A stretch of 64,000 nt of DNA, from NCBI RefSeq assembly GCF_963678635.1, contig NC_087067.1:13180844-13244843 (forward strand), given 5' to 3'. The stretch comes from Symsagittifera roscoffensis (lineage: Eukaryota > Xenacoelomorpha > Acoela > Convolutidae). Numbering within the stretch: the first letter of the stretch is position 1; each line of letters opens with the position of its first letter. Of this stretch, positions 40,667-51,159 are shown one piece after another. A program made the position numbers and the translations under genes. The notes below the pieces were generated by a model that worked only from the letters and a program-made list of their open reading frames with translations, was not told the DNA's origin and did no database searches.

Positions 40667-40865
40667 CAAATTTCGTTTTTTTTTTTTTTTTTTTTTTTTT
40701 TTTCATTAAATATTAGTGTTAAATCTTTATGTTTGAACAACTTAAGGGTAGACCCTGGAGGACCTTTAGGTCCCGTTGTCTATCCTCTCTAAGTCGCATC
40801 ATTTAACTTAAATTATAAATATATTCAATGTTGTATTTAGTGCTGACTAGAGAAATAAATTCTTT
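39015..40865 (+). mobile_element. 5'-truncated non-LTR (LINE) retrotransposon
   Basis: It begins abruptly inside the reverse transcriptase frame at about 39017, continues through the complete 3' half of ORF2 and a 3' UTR, and ends near GAGAAATAAATTCTTTCTTT (40849-40868). 5' truncation is the usual outcome of target-primed reverse transcription. The UTR contains two long T runs (40641-40703) and an A-rich run (40475-40510). No target-site duplication was recognised. Confidence 0.85.
39027..40304 (+). CDS. non-LTR reverse transcriptase, C-terminal part of ORF2
   Basis: The open frame extends upstream of the first ATG (39129) to about 39027, since [12 protein letters not shown], a conserved RT block, precedes it in frame. 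RT motifs then follow in order: [35 protein letters not shown], and LFADDTN with the FADD catalytic aspartates. A [12 protein letters not shown] block and KYLGIYID come next. The rest (to residue 391) is the family's C-terminal domain, ending TKLIYDL and TAG. It resembles jockey/CR1-type elements. No stop or frameshift interrupts it, so the insertion looks fairly recent, but the endonuclease domain is missing. Confidence 0.93.
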   Translation, partial: [425 protein letters not shown]

Positions 40866-41544
40866 CTTTTAAGCAGACAAAAAAAAATGTTTTTGAGCCG
40901 ATAAAGAATGTTTTCAAAATTTTAAATCCCCCTCAAAACATGTAGATAAGAAAAAATATGTAGATAAGAAAAAAAAACGAGAAAAACTGAAACTATACTG
41001 AAAGGGGATTTGCTATCTTTACAACCAATCTGAAAACAAATTTCGAATAGCACAGACATTACAAAGCAAGAAATTCTCAAAGCATGTCTGTAAGTTGACA
41101 AAAGTAGATTGAAAATGACTGCCAATTTCAGTCATCATGTGAACAACGTTATTTATGGGAGAAAAATAGCTTTGTAGCCTGTTGCAATACCTTGCCTATC
41201 GCAAGGGTTAAAAAGCACTTCTAAATATAAAGAAAATTGAATAGGACATTTCTTGGAGCTCAAATACCTGCATCATTACAGAAATAAATCAATTAACTTC
41301 AGCCTAAATCAGACTGTTATCAAAAAAATCCATGCTGTTGAAACTAAGCCGCAGACAAAACAACCAGACAAACGATAGCCAGACAACCAAAAATTTCTCA
41401 GCAGAAAATCTTCATTTCCGAAAAGTCAGGCAAAAAGGCAGGACCTTGATTGGCTAGATTACACTGATGAATTCAGTGAGCAACGTTCCAACGGAAAAAG
41501 TGTAGCCCTCAGTTCTAATATCTTTGTTAACCGCAAATGTAAAA
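40866..41544. other. intergenic, remnants of repeat H
   Basis: No gene seen. 41330-41480 contains a diverged relative of the family-H SINE (AAGCCGCAGACAAAACAACC). Near 41170-41210 a CTTGCCTATCGCAAGGGTTA dyad resembles the family-E palindrome. Confidence 0.5.
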
Positions 41545-41940
41545 CATAGCCAACAGACGGTTGGGTTGGAAAAGAGTCAACGGAAGCAAGTACATAGGAA
41601 AAAAACACTGACTTGTTTATTAAAAAAATGTCAATTTTGGAATTTCCAGGAAATTAATAGCAAGCCATAGCGCTCTTTGAAGTTCAAAAAACAAATTAAT
41701 GTGACACGTTTTGTGATAAATTACAACAATTTGAAAAACACTCGATCGATAGCTAAAATTTTTATTTCGCTGGGATATCTGATAATCAAAATCCACTTTC
41801 GATTAGGTAGTCGCTCAAGTTTTTTTGTGACCTTTACACTTTTGCTGCTCGATAGCGGACTATGCCTTCCTTTCAACTAAGGAAAATGAACTAAACTTGA
41901 GAAGAAATCAAAAGTCATGCTGCGAAAAGCTGGTTCGCAA
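41545..41940 (+). repeat. dispersed repeat family A
   Basis: ATAGCCAACAGACGGTTGG, GACCTTTACACTTTTGCTGC and AAGAAATCAAAAGTCATGC blocks in family order. It abuts the segmental duplication. Confidence 0.7.
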
Positions 41941-41944
41941 AACG

Positions 41945-43112
41945 CAGCTGAAAAAACTAGTTTTACTTGACTAAAATAAAGTTTTACGGTGTTAAATCAG
42001 GCATAATTCAGCTGTTGTAAGACTGCTCGCTTGCTTTATTCGCTCGATATAAGACGAAAAATCAAATATTCAAACCGGTTTTTATCGACACTGGGAAAAA
42101 CTTTTTCGAAACTTTTAAATGTGGTCCGAACCACGACTAAAAGGGCTTTAATATGATAAATCACTCAACCCAGTCCGATGAATATAGTTTGAAAATGAAA
42201 ATGAAAAACTTTTGCTGAGCACTAACTTAAAAGGGGAAAAAATAAACTCGTATTATAACAAGCGTTTCCTTGTGGAAAAAAAACACTGAAACAAATAAGT
42301 TGGTGCATATTTTAATTGTCTCCAATTTTTTTGCAATATCCTTCGACCAACAATTCCAGGCATAATTGATCATTTAATGTCTGAAATATAACTTTTTGTA
42401 TATTAAATTAAGTAAAATAGTTTTAATGAACAGAACTGTCCTAGAAAACCCTTATTTTATCCGTTAAAGCACTCTAAGTCATTGAGAATATTATTCAAAA
42501 AAAAAAAAACTGTTTTTAATAAAAAACAAATTTCTGCGGGAGAACCAAATGCAATAAATGCTTTTGTTCAAATAAGTTTTGATTATTCGATTGAGTCTCA
42601 TGAATAATGTCTGCTCTTTAATAACCGTGACACGGAAAAAATTAATTTGCATTATCAGACCACATTCCGCTGGCATGAAACTTTATTTATCAAATTATGG
42701 CAAAGTTACCATTTAAACAGCTTTGAGAGAACGCAACCGTATTGGAGACTTGTACTCAGCTTTTCATAACAAATGAGCGCATGTTGAATGTTTGTAGCAA
42801 GCATTCAACTTCCTGAAAAAAGTATTAATCCAAGTTGGTACAAAAAGAAGCAACCGCATAGTTCGTAAATTCTTGGCAAGACAAGGTTTGAATATGAACA
42901 TTTTATGCTCTGTATACACTAGCCATTTCAAGGCCAGTTCAAATATATCAAGTACCGTATCCTCATCATCGCCATTATGGATTGACAACAGGAAATTAGT
43001 TCAAAAAATTTCAAGTCTTCTAATAATTACAATCAGCTACAGTATTTCTAAGAGAAAATTCACAAAACTGAACATTAGAAGAAAATTGCAGAGCAAAAAA
43101 ACCTCCTCGGGG
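41945..43112. repeat. segmental duplication, copy 1
   Basis: Collinear with 43787-45346. Shared long blocks include GGCATAATTCAGCTGTTGTA, CTGCTCGCTTGCTTTATTCG, GGGAGAACCAAATGCAATAA, ATAACCGTGACACGGAAAAA and CTAGCCATTTCAAGGCCAGT. Copy 1 lacks some segments that copy 2 has. A minus-strand frame (42988-42764, with HNGDDEDTVLDIFELALKWL) is conserved in copy 2 with amino-acid changes. It may be an old gene fragment, but there is no splice support. Confidence 0.85.
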
Positions 43113-43786
43113 TTCAAAAGAGAAGCCACCTTTCTCTTTCAAAAAATCTGGACTAGTCTTAATTCTAATTAAAAAAAGGTTTGAAAACATGTAAAAAAAA
43201 ACAACTTCAAGCAAAAAAAAGCGACAACATTTAGTTCGATAGAAGAAAAAAACACACTCTAACTAATATACAAAATAGCGTTGAATTAGTATAGTAACAG
43301 TGTAAAATAAAAATTAACCCATAGTCAGATTAGATACTCAAAGTTATTTTTAAAATATTCAAATTCTTTAAAATGTGATGAAATAAGTAAATCAATGAAA
43401 TCATCAAATTAAGAATGAAAAGTAGCACAAACAATCTTTGTACACCTCAAAACTTGAAAACATTGTGAAAGCATAGCTAAAGCCAAAAAAGCGTTCAAAT
43501 CACAGCCAAATGCTAGCAAATGAAAAAACAAATCAAAATAAGAAACAAGGATAGCCGGTTACTGTGCAAGTAGCACAGAATGTTCCGACCATGGTCTTTA
43601 GAAAACTAGGTATAGAAAGCTTTTTCAAACTAGTGTAGTTTTCTGCTTGGTGTGATAAAAAGCTCTGACGTAACAATATAATTTAGGCATATTAGACAGT
43701 CATAGTAATATCGGCAAAAAACAACATTTTTTGCAGAGAAATTTTGAAGTTATTGGTTCCCAAAATAAAGCTAATAAAACTCCAAA
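43113..43786. other. spacer between the duplicated segments
   Basis: AT-rich, no gene. 43530-43660 resembles 1890-1990 (CAAGGATAGCC, AGTAGCACAGAATGTTCCGA). Confidence 0.45.
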
Positions 43787-45346
43787 AACTAGTTTCACTT
43801 GATTAAAATAGGATTCTAATGTCTTTAATTAGGCATAATTCAGCTGTTGTAAGCCTGCTCGCTTGCTTTATTCGCTCGAATTAAAGATGAAAAATCAAAA
43901 TTTTCAAACCGGTTACTCTCGACACTGGGACCATTTTTAGAAACAATTTAGAAAAGGGCTTTAATATGATATATCACCCAACCCAGTCCGATGAATATTT
44001 GTGGTATCTGAGTTAGCGTGGAAAACAAAAGCAAACAAATATACTAAATCACACCCGATTACAAAGTTCATCCCCTTTTTCAATGGTCGGAACAAAAAGC
44101 TTTTAAATACTGCTCCATATCCCCTCACTGCATTACAAACATCCACTAATAAAACGGATAAACGACGGGCTAATTAACTGCGAAAAAAACTTATAATTCG
44201 AAAAATTAGAGCAACATAAGGATCCGGGAAAAAGTTGTTTTTTGCTGAGCACTAACTTATGTTGGGAAAAAGTGAACTAGTATTATTACAAGCGTTTCCC
44301 TTCGTTAGCAATTGACTAGCTAGTTTTTGCGTTTCTTGTTTTTGAATTACAAGCGTTTCCCTGTTTTGACTAGTTTTCGACAAAACTTTACAAAATTTCT
44401 GAAAAAATCTGGTGACTTTAAACTACATCCATTTTAACAAACGGTCTATTCATCATGTGAAAAAAAAACACTTAAATAAACAAGTTTGTGCATATTTTAG
44501 TTGTTTCCAATTTTTTAGCAATATCCTTTAGCCAACAATTCCAGGCATAATTGATCATTTCAGGTCTGAAATATAATTTTTTGTTTATTAAAACACGGTA
44601 AATAGTGTTAATGAACGGAACTGTCCTGGAAAACCCTTATTCTAACTATTAAAGCACTCAAAGTCATTGAGAATATTATCAAAAAAACAGTTTTAAATAA
44701 AAACACAAAACTTCTGCGGGAGAACCAAATGCAATAAATGCTTTTGTTCAAATAAGTTTTGATCATTCGATTGACTCTCATGAATAATGTCTGCTCTTAA
44801 ATAACCGTGACACGGAAAAAATAAGTTTTGCATTATGACACCTCATTATGCTTGCATGAAACTTTATTAATGAAATTATGGCAAAGTTACCATTTGAACA
44901 GCTTTCATGTTGAGAGAACGCAACCGTATTGGAGACTTGTACTCAGCTTTTCATAATAAATGACCAGTCTTCTGAGTCTGTATTCAAAATGATGACAATT
45001 TTCAATTTGTAGCAAACATTCAACTTCCTGAAAAAAGTATTAATGCAAGTTGGTACAATTACATTTTCACAAAGAAGCAGCCGCATCGTTCGTAAAAGAC
45101 AAGGTATGAATATTTGGATATGAACATTTTAAGCTCAGTATACACTAGCCATTTCAAGGCCAGTTCAAATATATCAAGTAACGTATCCTCATCATCACCA
45201 TTATGGAATGACAACACGAAATTAGTTCAAAAAAACTTCAAGCCTTGTAATCATTACCATCAGCTACAGTATTTCTAAATGAGAAAATTCACAAAACTGA
45301 ACCTTAGAAGGATACTGCAGAGCACAAAAAACCTCCACGGGGTTCA
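43787..45346. repeat. segmental duplication, copy 2
   Basis: Partner of 41945-43112, somewhat longer because of internal insertions (for example about 44300-44450). The homology ends at ACCTCCACGGGGTTCAA, where a T-run and unrelated, GC-richer sequence begin. Confidence 0.85.
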
Positions 45347-46378
45347 ATTTTTTTTTTTTAAATTTGTATCTGAAAAATACAGAACAGAAACAGACACTTT
45401 CAATGTAGTAAAAATGTACAGAATGTACAGCATCAAACCATCCAAAACGGTGTGCAACGACAGGCAGAGTTGTGGTACTCGGGAACCGTGAACAGATGGA
45501 AGTAGAGCGGGCGATAGACACTGATGGATATGGAACTGGGTTGGTGGAGAGCTATAGCAGAGAGACAAGGACGACACGGGAAAGGACAGAAGAAAGGCGC
45601 AACTAGGAGAGAGTGAACTAAAAGACAGACTATCGGGAATTGAAAATATTTACATCAGCATCCACCATTCTTACTGGAGAATTGTGCCAGTCGGTCATAT
45701 CTGGAGGTTTGACCTTGAGGGACACGAAAATACGTGATTTTGGAGTGAAGTTTTAATTTTCAAAATTTCGAATGGAGCCTGTCATGCTCAGTTTTCTCGC
45801 ACCAATTGAAAACACAAAGTGAAAAATCAGAACGACCGAATTTGCAATTGCGGGAAAACACTTAAGAAAACAGCAGGAAATTGCTATTCGCAATTTCCAG
45901 ATACAAAATAATACACGAGTAGAGCCGTCTTGTCCTGAAATAGGAAGAGAGATAATCACGAGAAGAGAGAATAACCATTCGAACCGAACCAGAATGAACA
46001 TTCAACGGAAAGGTGGACAGCTTGAGTGTCCCAATGGTTCAGACAAAAACTCCAATTTGTGACATTCGACCAGAATGTGCCAAAATGCAAATTCGGCGAT
46101 TTCGACTTTTTAGCAGCGAACCTTCCGAATTGGCAATTTAGAAGGAATAAGAACGTTATTCGAACGATTGGACAAAACGTGAAGGCTGAAGGATTCGGAA
46201 ATTCCTAAATTTTAAATTTTCGAAGTGATGACGTAACAATTCTTAGAAACGTCAAAAACGGCCATTTTGGCAGAAAAACTGAAAAGCAACACAACAACGA
46301 TAGTTGCGCTGACGAAAACAACGAAGATTGTGATAAAAAACCACAGAGAGAAACAGAAGTAACAGAGACCGCTCCAAG
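45347..46378. other. GC-richer unrecognised stretch before the LTR-element leader
   Basis: The composition changes at the end of the segmental duplication. A 60-codon plus-strand frame (46026-46208) has no recognisable motif. It may already belong to the LTR element, but no boundary (TG...CA end or target duplication) could be fixed. Confidence 0.4.
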
Positions 46379-46410
46379 TTGCAACTATTGTGTCGCTACA
46401 ATAGTTGCAA
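46379..46410. other. perfect 13-bp inverted repeat
   Basis: TTGCAACTATTGT (46379-46391) and ACAATAGTTGCAA (46398-46410) around the loop GTCGCT. It lies just before the region of repeated GGAGGGG motifs. Confidence 0.9.
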
Positions 46411-47010
46411 GGCAGTTGCTAACAACAGTGAGGGGTGGAAACCAGCCCTCCGGGTTATAGAGAAATCAAGCTTAACGTGCTTGATTCAGTGGATTCGAGA
46501 ATCAGGAGGGGTTTCGGGACTGAAACTTTTATCGTTTTATATGAACTTTTAGCTTCCCTATTATGTCCTGAATTGAATTTAATTAACATCCGAATTCATT
46601 CTACTAAGATGAGAAGCTAGGAGTTGGGGGAAAGGGTTGATCCATCTTCGATGGATATGATGATTTTTATCTACTGAACAAAAACAATAATAATTCAATA
46701 AGTAGTAGTAGCCCTGTTTTTAGGAGTGACCTCGTGGTCTGGGGATACTGAGACCCAGCCATGAGCTCACTATTTCTGCATGTAGTTAAGTTAATTTGAG
46801 TGTTTTGACCGAAGCCGAAAGCAGTAACGTTTTTTGTCGACCCGATGTTAGAAAGACCACCGAAAGTACTGGCTTGGTAGAGACGGTGAAAAGCATGCAA
46901 AGCTCTGTTTAGACGTTAGCCAGTCGTCTTAGGACTTGGTTTTGTTGTCCGTCGATATGTATCTTCCGGGCGAATGTTACATACATGTTTTTATGGCGCT
47001 CCTGGGTGTT

Positions 47011-47288
47011 AATTTTTTTAACATCATGACCGGCAGGACCGTTAACGAGCACTCCGCGCCAAGCGGATGCTCACATTAACGCCCTTACTAGGCCTAATCC
47101 GCCGGGGCGGAAGGGTAGTTCGGAACGCGGAAGCCTTCCGGATTACCGTGAATAGCTTTTTAAACTAGTTAAGACCGAAAATTCACGAATCAGGAAGGGT
47201 GGGGGGATCGGCCATTCCATCGTTCCCTGAGAGGTTTGTGACCAAAAACACTTAAAGATATATAAAAAACCAAACAAAAGTAGTTTAG
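47011..47288 (+). repeat. leader repeat block A, copy 1
   Basis: 278 bp starting AATTTTTTTAACATCATGAC, apparently identical to 48268-48545. Copy 1 is followed directly by block B. Confidence 0.95.
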
Positions 47289-48241
47289 AAACACTATAAA
47301 ATCAGAAAATTTTTTGAAATTTTTGAGTTAGAACAGTAAAAATAGTTCTTCGGACAACCTCCACTAGTGAATCTACAAGTTTTAAAACCCGCTTTTCGAA
47401 AGCCTTCCGGGTTGCAGAGAAATCGAACTTAACGTGTTTGATTTATTGGATTCATCAATCCGGAGGGGTCCAGGTAGCATAGTTTTTCGCAAATTTTTTC
47501 TACTAAGGCGTTTTAGATCGGGTCTTTTGCATTGAACTAGAAGAGTATAGGACTTTTGAGCTCTGATCAATAATTTTTAGGTCGAAAAGAACAGAATTGC
47601 GGAAACAGTTAGGCGGAATCTATAATAGAGAAATTTTTTGACTTGAGAAAAAAGACGTTTTGGTTAAAAACTTTGGAACTACTGGACATATCCAGTTGAT
47701 CTTGGTACCAATAGATCAAAAATTAGCTGTGAAAAGTTTTTGAAATTGTTTTTAGCAAATTCACCAATTTGGGAGGGGTAGATCCTTCACGTTTTATAAA
47801 TTTTTTTTTAGGAAAGCCCTTACATCCCTACCAAAAGGTAACAGCGGTTGAATAGAGTAACTTTAGGCTGTTCTAGACGAAAAGGGAAGGCTAAAGGCAC
47901 AGGAAAACCTTAATCGAGCCGAAGTTAGGCTAGCGATAAGACCCTTCACCGTTAGCGTGAATTGTCAAATAAGGGGTTTAACTTCAATCCGGAAGGGTCT
48001 AGGAAAGCAGTACATACCCTTCCTAGTTAATTGAAAAAGCAAAGTCGCATCGGAGAACGTATCCGAAGGGGTATAGGTTGAAAGAAGGAAATCTCCGAAA
48101 AGCTACTATTACAAACCAGAGGGCTCCCAATCTGGAGGGGTCTTATATTTGCTAATTCGGAGGGGTCCCAATCCGGAGGGGTCTTATATTTGCTAATTCG
48201 GAGGGGTCCCAATCCGGAGGGGTCTTATATCTATTAACTCA
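47288..48241 (+). repeat. leader repeat block B, copy 1
   Basis: 954 bp starting GAAACACTATAAAATCAG, apparently identical to 49345-50298. It holds many CGGAGGGGTC motifs, including a short tandem array at about 48130-48235. The minus-strand ORFs inside are not credited. Confidence 0.95.
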
Positions 48242-48267
48242 ATTATATCTATTAACTCTATTAACTC

Positions 48268-48545
48268 AATTTTTTTAACATCATGACCGGCAGGACCGTT
48301 AACGAGCACTCCGCGCCAAGCGGATGCTCACATTAACGCCCTTACTAGGCCTAATCCGCCGGGGCGGAAGGGTAGTTCGGAACGCGGAAGCCTTCCGGAT
48401 TACCGTGAATAGCTTTTTAAACTAGTTAAGACCGAAAATTCACGAATCAGGAAGGGTGGGGGGATCGGCCATTCCATCGTTCCCTGAGAGGTTTGTGACC
48501 AAAAACACTTAAAGATATATAAAAAACCAAACAAAAGTAGTTTAG
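48268..48545 (+). repeat. leader repeat block A, copy 2
   Basis: Same 278 bp as 47011-47288. Here it is separated from block B by a 799-bp unique segment (C, 48546-49344) that is absent from the first A-B pair. Confidence 0.95.
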
Positions 48546-49344
48546 TACCCAAGAAAAACAAAAAACATAAAAAATAACCGAAAAAACCAAAAATCAGTAG
48601 AAATCATCCCCCCAGACAAGATGTGATCCGACCCTTCCGTTTGTTGTTGATACATATATTGTTGTTACAGGCATTTATATCAGTCAGGATCGTTACGATC
48701 AATTTTGTGACCCGTTTGTGAGGCTTGGACTGAAGGGTTATTTGAGCATTTAAGCACGTTAATGATAAATTGCGCTCAATCCGGAAGGGTCAGCTGATTT
48801 GCGCTCAATTCGGAAGGGTCTTGGGAGAAGACTGATCCGGCAAGCAGTACAAGGAGCAACAAGAAGGCGCTCAACCACAACAACAATCGACTGTTGGGTA
48901 TCGTTAACAAGTTTTGTATCCGTTTTGGTACAAAAATTAGGATAGTAATCTGTGGGGGGCTCGACAGTGCTGCACTGTAGTGACCCTTCACCGAACTGCG
49001 AATATCCGAGTTAAGCACCTTAATTCGGATATTAATTAAACCCGGAGGGGTATAGTATTACTAATATTCTTACTTATATAGCCTATATTAATACTCCTAT
49101 ACCGTTTTTCAGTGAAAAATATAGAAAGCAGACCGGTTTTTAGGGTCAAAATAGCGATATTTTGATCCCCCCACAAGTCGCGATTTTTGAGATATTGATA
49201 TTTTTTGAAACGAAAAAAACTCTGAAGTGATGTGTTACATCGTAACTGCACTACCATAATAGATAGAACCGGTTAAGTTTAGTTCGGAAGAGGTTGGAAC
49301 TATTTTGGTACCGAAAACCGAATTTTCGCTATTTTTGATTGTAC
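48546..49344. other. segment C, unique to the second A-C-B unit
   Basis: Present once. It holds further GGAAGGGTC/GGAGGGGTA motifs (near 48781, 48812 and 49044). GTAC occurs at both junctions. No gene. Confidence 0.8.
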
Positions 49345-50298
49345 GAAACACTATAAAATCAGAAAATTTTTTGAAATTTTTGAGTTAGAACAGTAAAAAT
49401 AGTTCTTCGGACAACCTCCACTAGTGAATCTACAAGTTTTAAAACCCGCTTTTCGAAAGCCTTCCGGGTTGCAGAGAAATCGAACTTAACGTGTTTGATT
49501 TATTGGATTCATCAATCCGGAGGGGTCCAGGTAGCATAGTTTTTCGCAAATTTTTTCTACTAAGGCGTTTTAGATCGGGTCTTTTGCATTGAACTAGAAG
49601 AGTATAGGACTTTTGAGCTCTGATCAATAATTTTTAGGTCGAAAAGAACAGAATTGCGGAAACAGTTAGGCGGAATCTATAATAGAGAAATTTTTTGACT
49701 TGAGAAAAAAGACGTTTTGGTTAAAAACTTTGGAACTACTGGACATATCCAGTTGATCTTGGTACCAATAGATCAAAAATTAGCTGTGAAAAGTTTTTGA
49801 AATTGTTTTTAGCAAATTCACCAATTTGGGAGGGGTAGATCCTTCACGTTTTATAAATTTTTTTTTAGGAAAGCCCTTACATCCCTACCAAAAGGTAACA
49901 GCGGTTGAATAGAGTAACTTTAGGCTGTTCTAGACGAAAAGGGAAGGCTAAAGGCACAGGAAAACCTTAATCGAGCCGAAGTTAGGCTAGCGATAAGACC
50001 CTTCACCGTTAGCGTGAATTGTCAAATAAGGGGTTTAACTTCAATCCGGAAGGGTCTAGGAAAGCAGTACATACCCTTCCTAGTTAATTGAAAAAGCAAA
50101 GTCGCATCGGAGAACGTATCCGAAGGGGTATAGGTTGAAAGAAGGAAATCTCCGAAAAGCTACTATTACAAACCAGAGGGCTCCCAATCTGGAGGGGTCT
50201 TATATTTGCTAATTCGGAGGGGTCCCAATCCGGAGGGGTCTTATATTTGCTAATTCGGAGGGGTCCCAATCCGGAGGGGTCTTATATCTATTAACTCA
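49345..50298 (+). repeat. leader repeat block B, copy 2
   Basis: Same 954 bp as 47288-48241. Beyond it the CGGAGGGGTC motifs continue to about 50390, followed by a (TA)n run at 50352-50361. Confidence 0.95.
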
Positions 50299-51159
50299 GA
50301 GGGGTCCCAATCCGGAGGGCTCTAAATTTTGTTAGTCCGGAAGGGTCCTATATATATATAGATTTTTTCTCTTTCCAATCCGGAGGGGTATTATTTTATT
50401 AAAGGACTTAGATAAACGGAAGAAAGACTAAAGTGAGAGGTATTAGCAGACAGGCTAGGAATCAGTGACTGCACTGGTAACTTGCCTTTCAATAAAAACC
50501 AGACCAAAGCAAAACAGGTCCGAACTCGGATATTCGCGACACTAAGTCTAAGCTAAAGAGAGCGTAATTCACTGGTGTGGATTGACACCCAATACGTTTT
50601 TTTTTGAAAAGTGACTGCCCTGAGGATTTTAGTAGGTCTAGCTCGGGCAGTCCGAAGGCAGATAGGTAACACAGTACTCGGTGGGTGCGATAGACGCCCA
50701 CTTGAGAAAATTACTGCATTCAAAGTTTTGTCTGTTTGGTGCAGCACCAAGCAGGGAAAGCTTTTTCTTCAAAATATAAGTTCGACTATTGTACTGCGAC
50801 CGACTAAAAGTACAATACACATACGTTTTTTTTATAGAGTTATTCATATTCTGTCATTATATATTTTTTTTGTTTTTGATTTTAAATCAACATAATTTGT
50901 GCTTGATTGGGTAGTGAGTACACTATCTTTTAAATTGACTGATAACATCATTATGTGCTAGTTCTCAAATCTTACGACCGATAATCGGTTAGTGTGAATA
51001 AATTATATACAAAAGTGTACTCTGATAACATACAGGGATTCGTGGTCACTATTTAATAAAATCTTGTGAAATTTATTGTGTTGTGTCATTATTATTGGTA
51101 GTCAAACTATAAGGTCACTAGCAATCGAATTAAGTGTATAGGCATTAACAAGTGACAAA
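50299..51159 (+). promoter_or_regulatory. proximal leader before gag; possible primer-binding site
   Basis: An untranslated stretch. AATAAA-type signals occur near 50491 and 51054. TGGTAGTCAAAC begins at 51096, 64 bases before the gag ATG, where the primer-binding site of an LTR element is expected (TGG complements the tRNA CCA end). I could not match it to a particular tRNA. Confidence 0.4.

Noticed and set aside
47288-50298. blocks A and B as the two LTRs of one element
   Set aside because: They lie on the same side of gag-pol and are tandem, so they cannot be the 5' and 3' LTRs of this element; they may be parts of one long LTR or leader.
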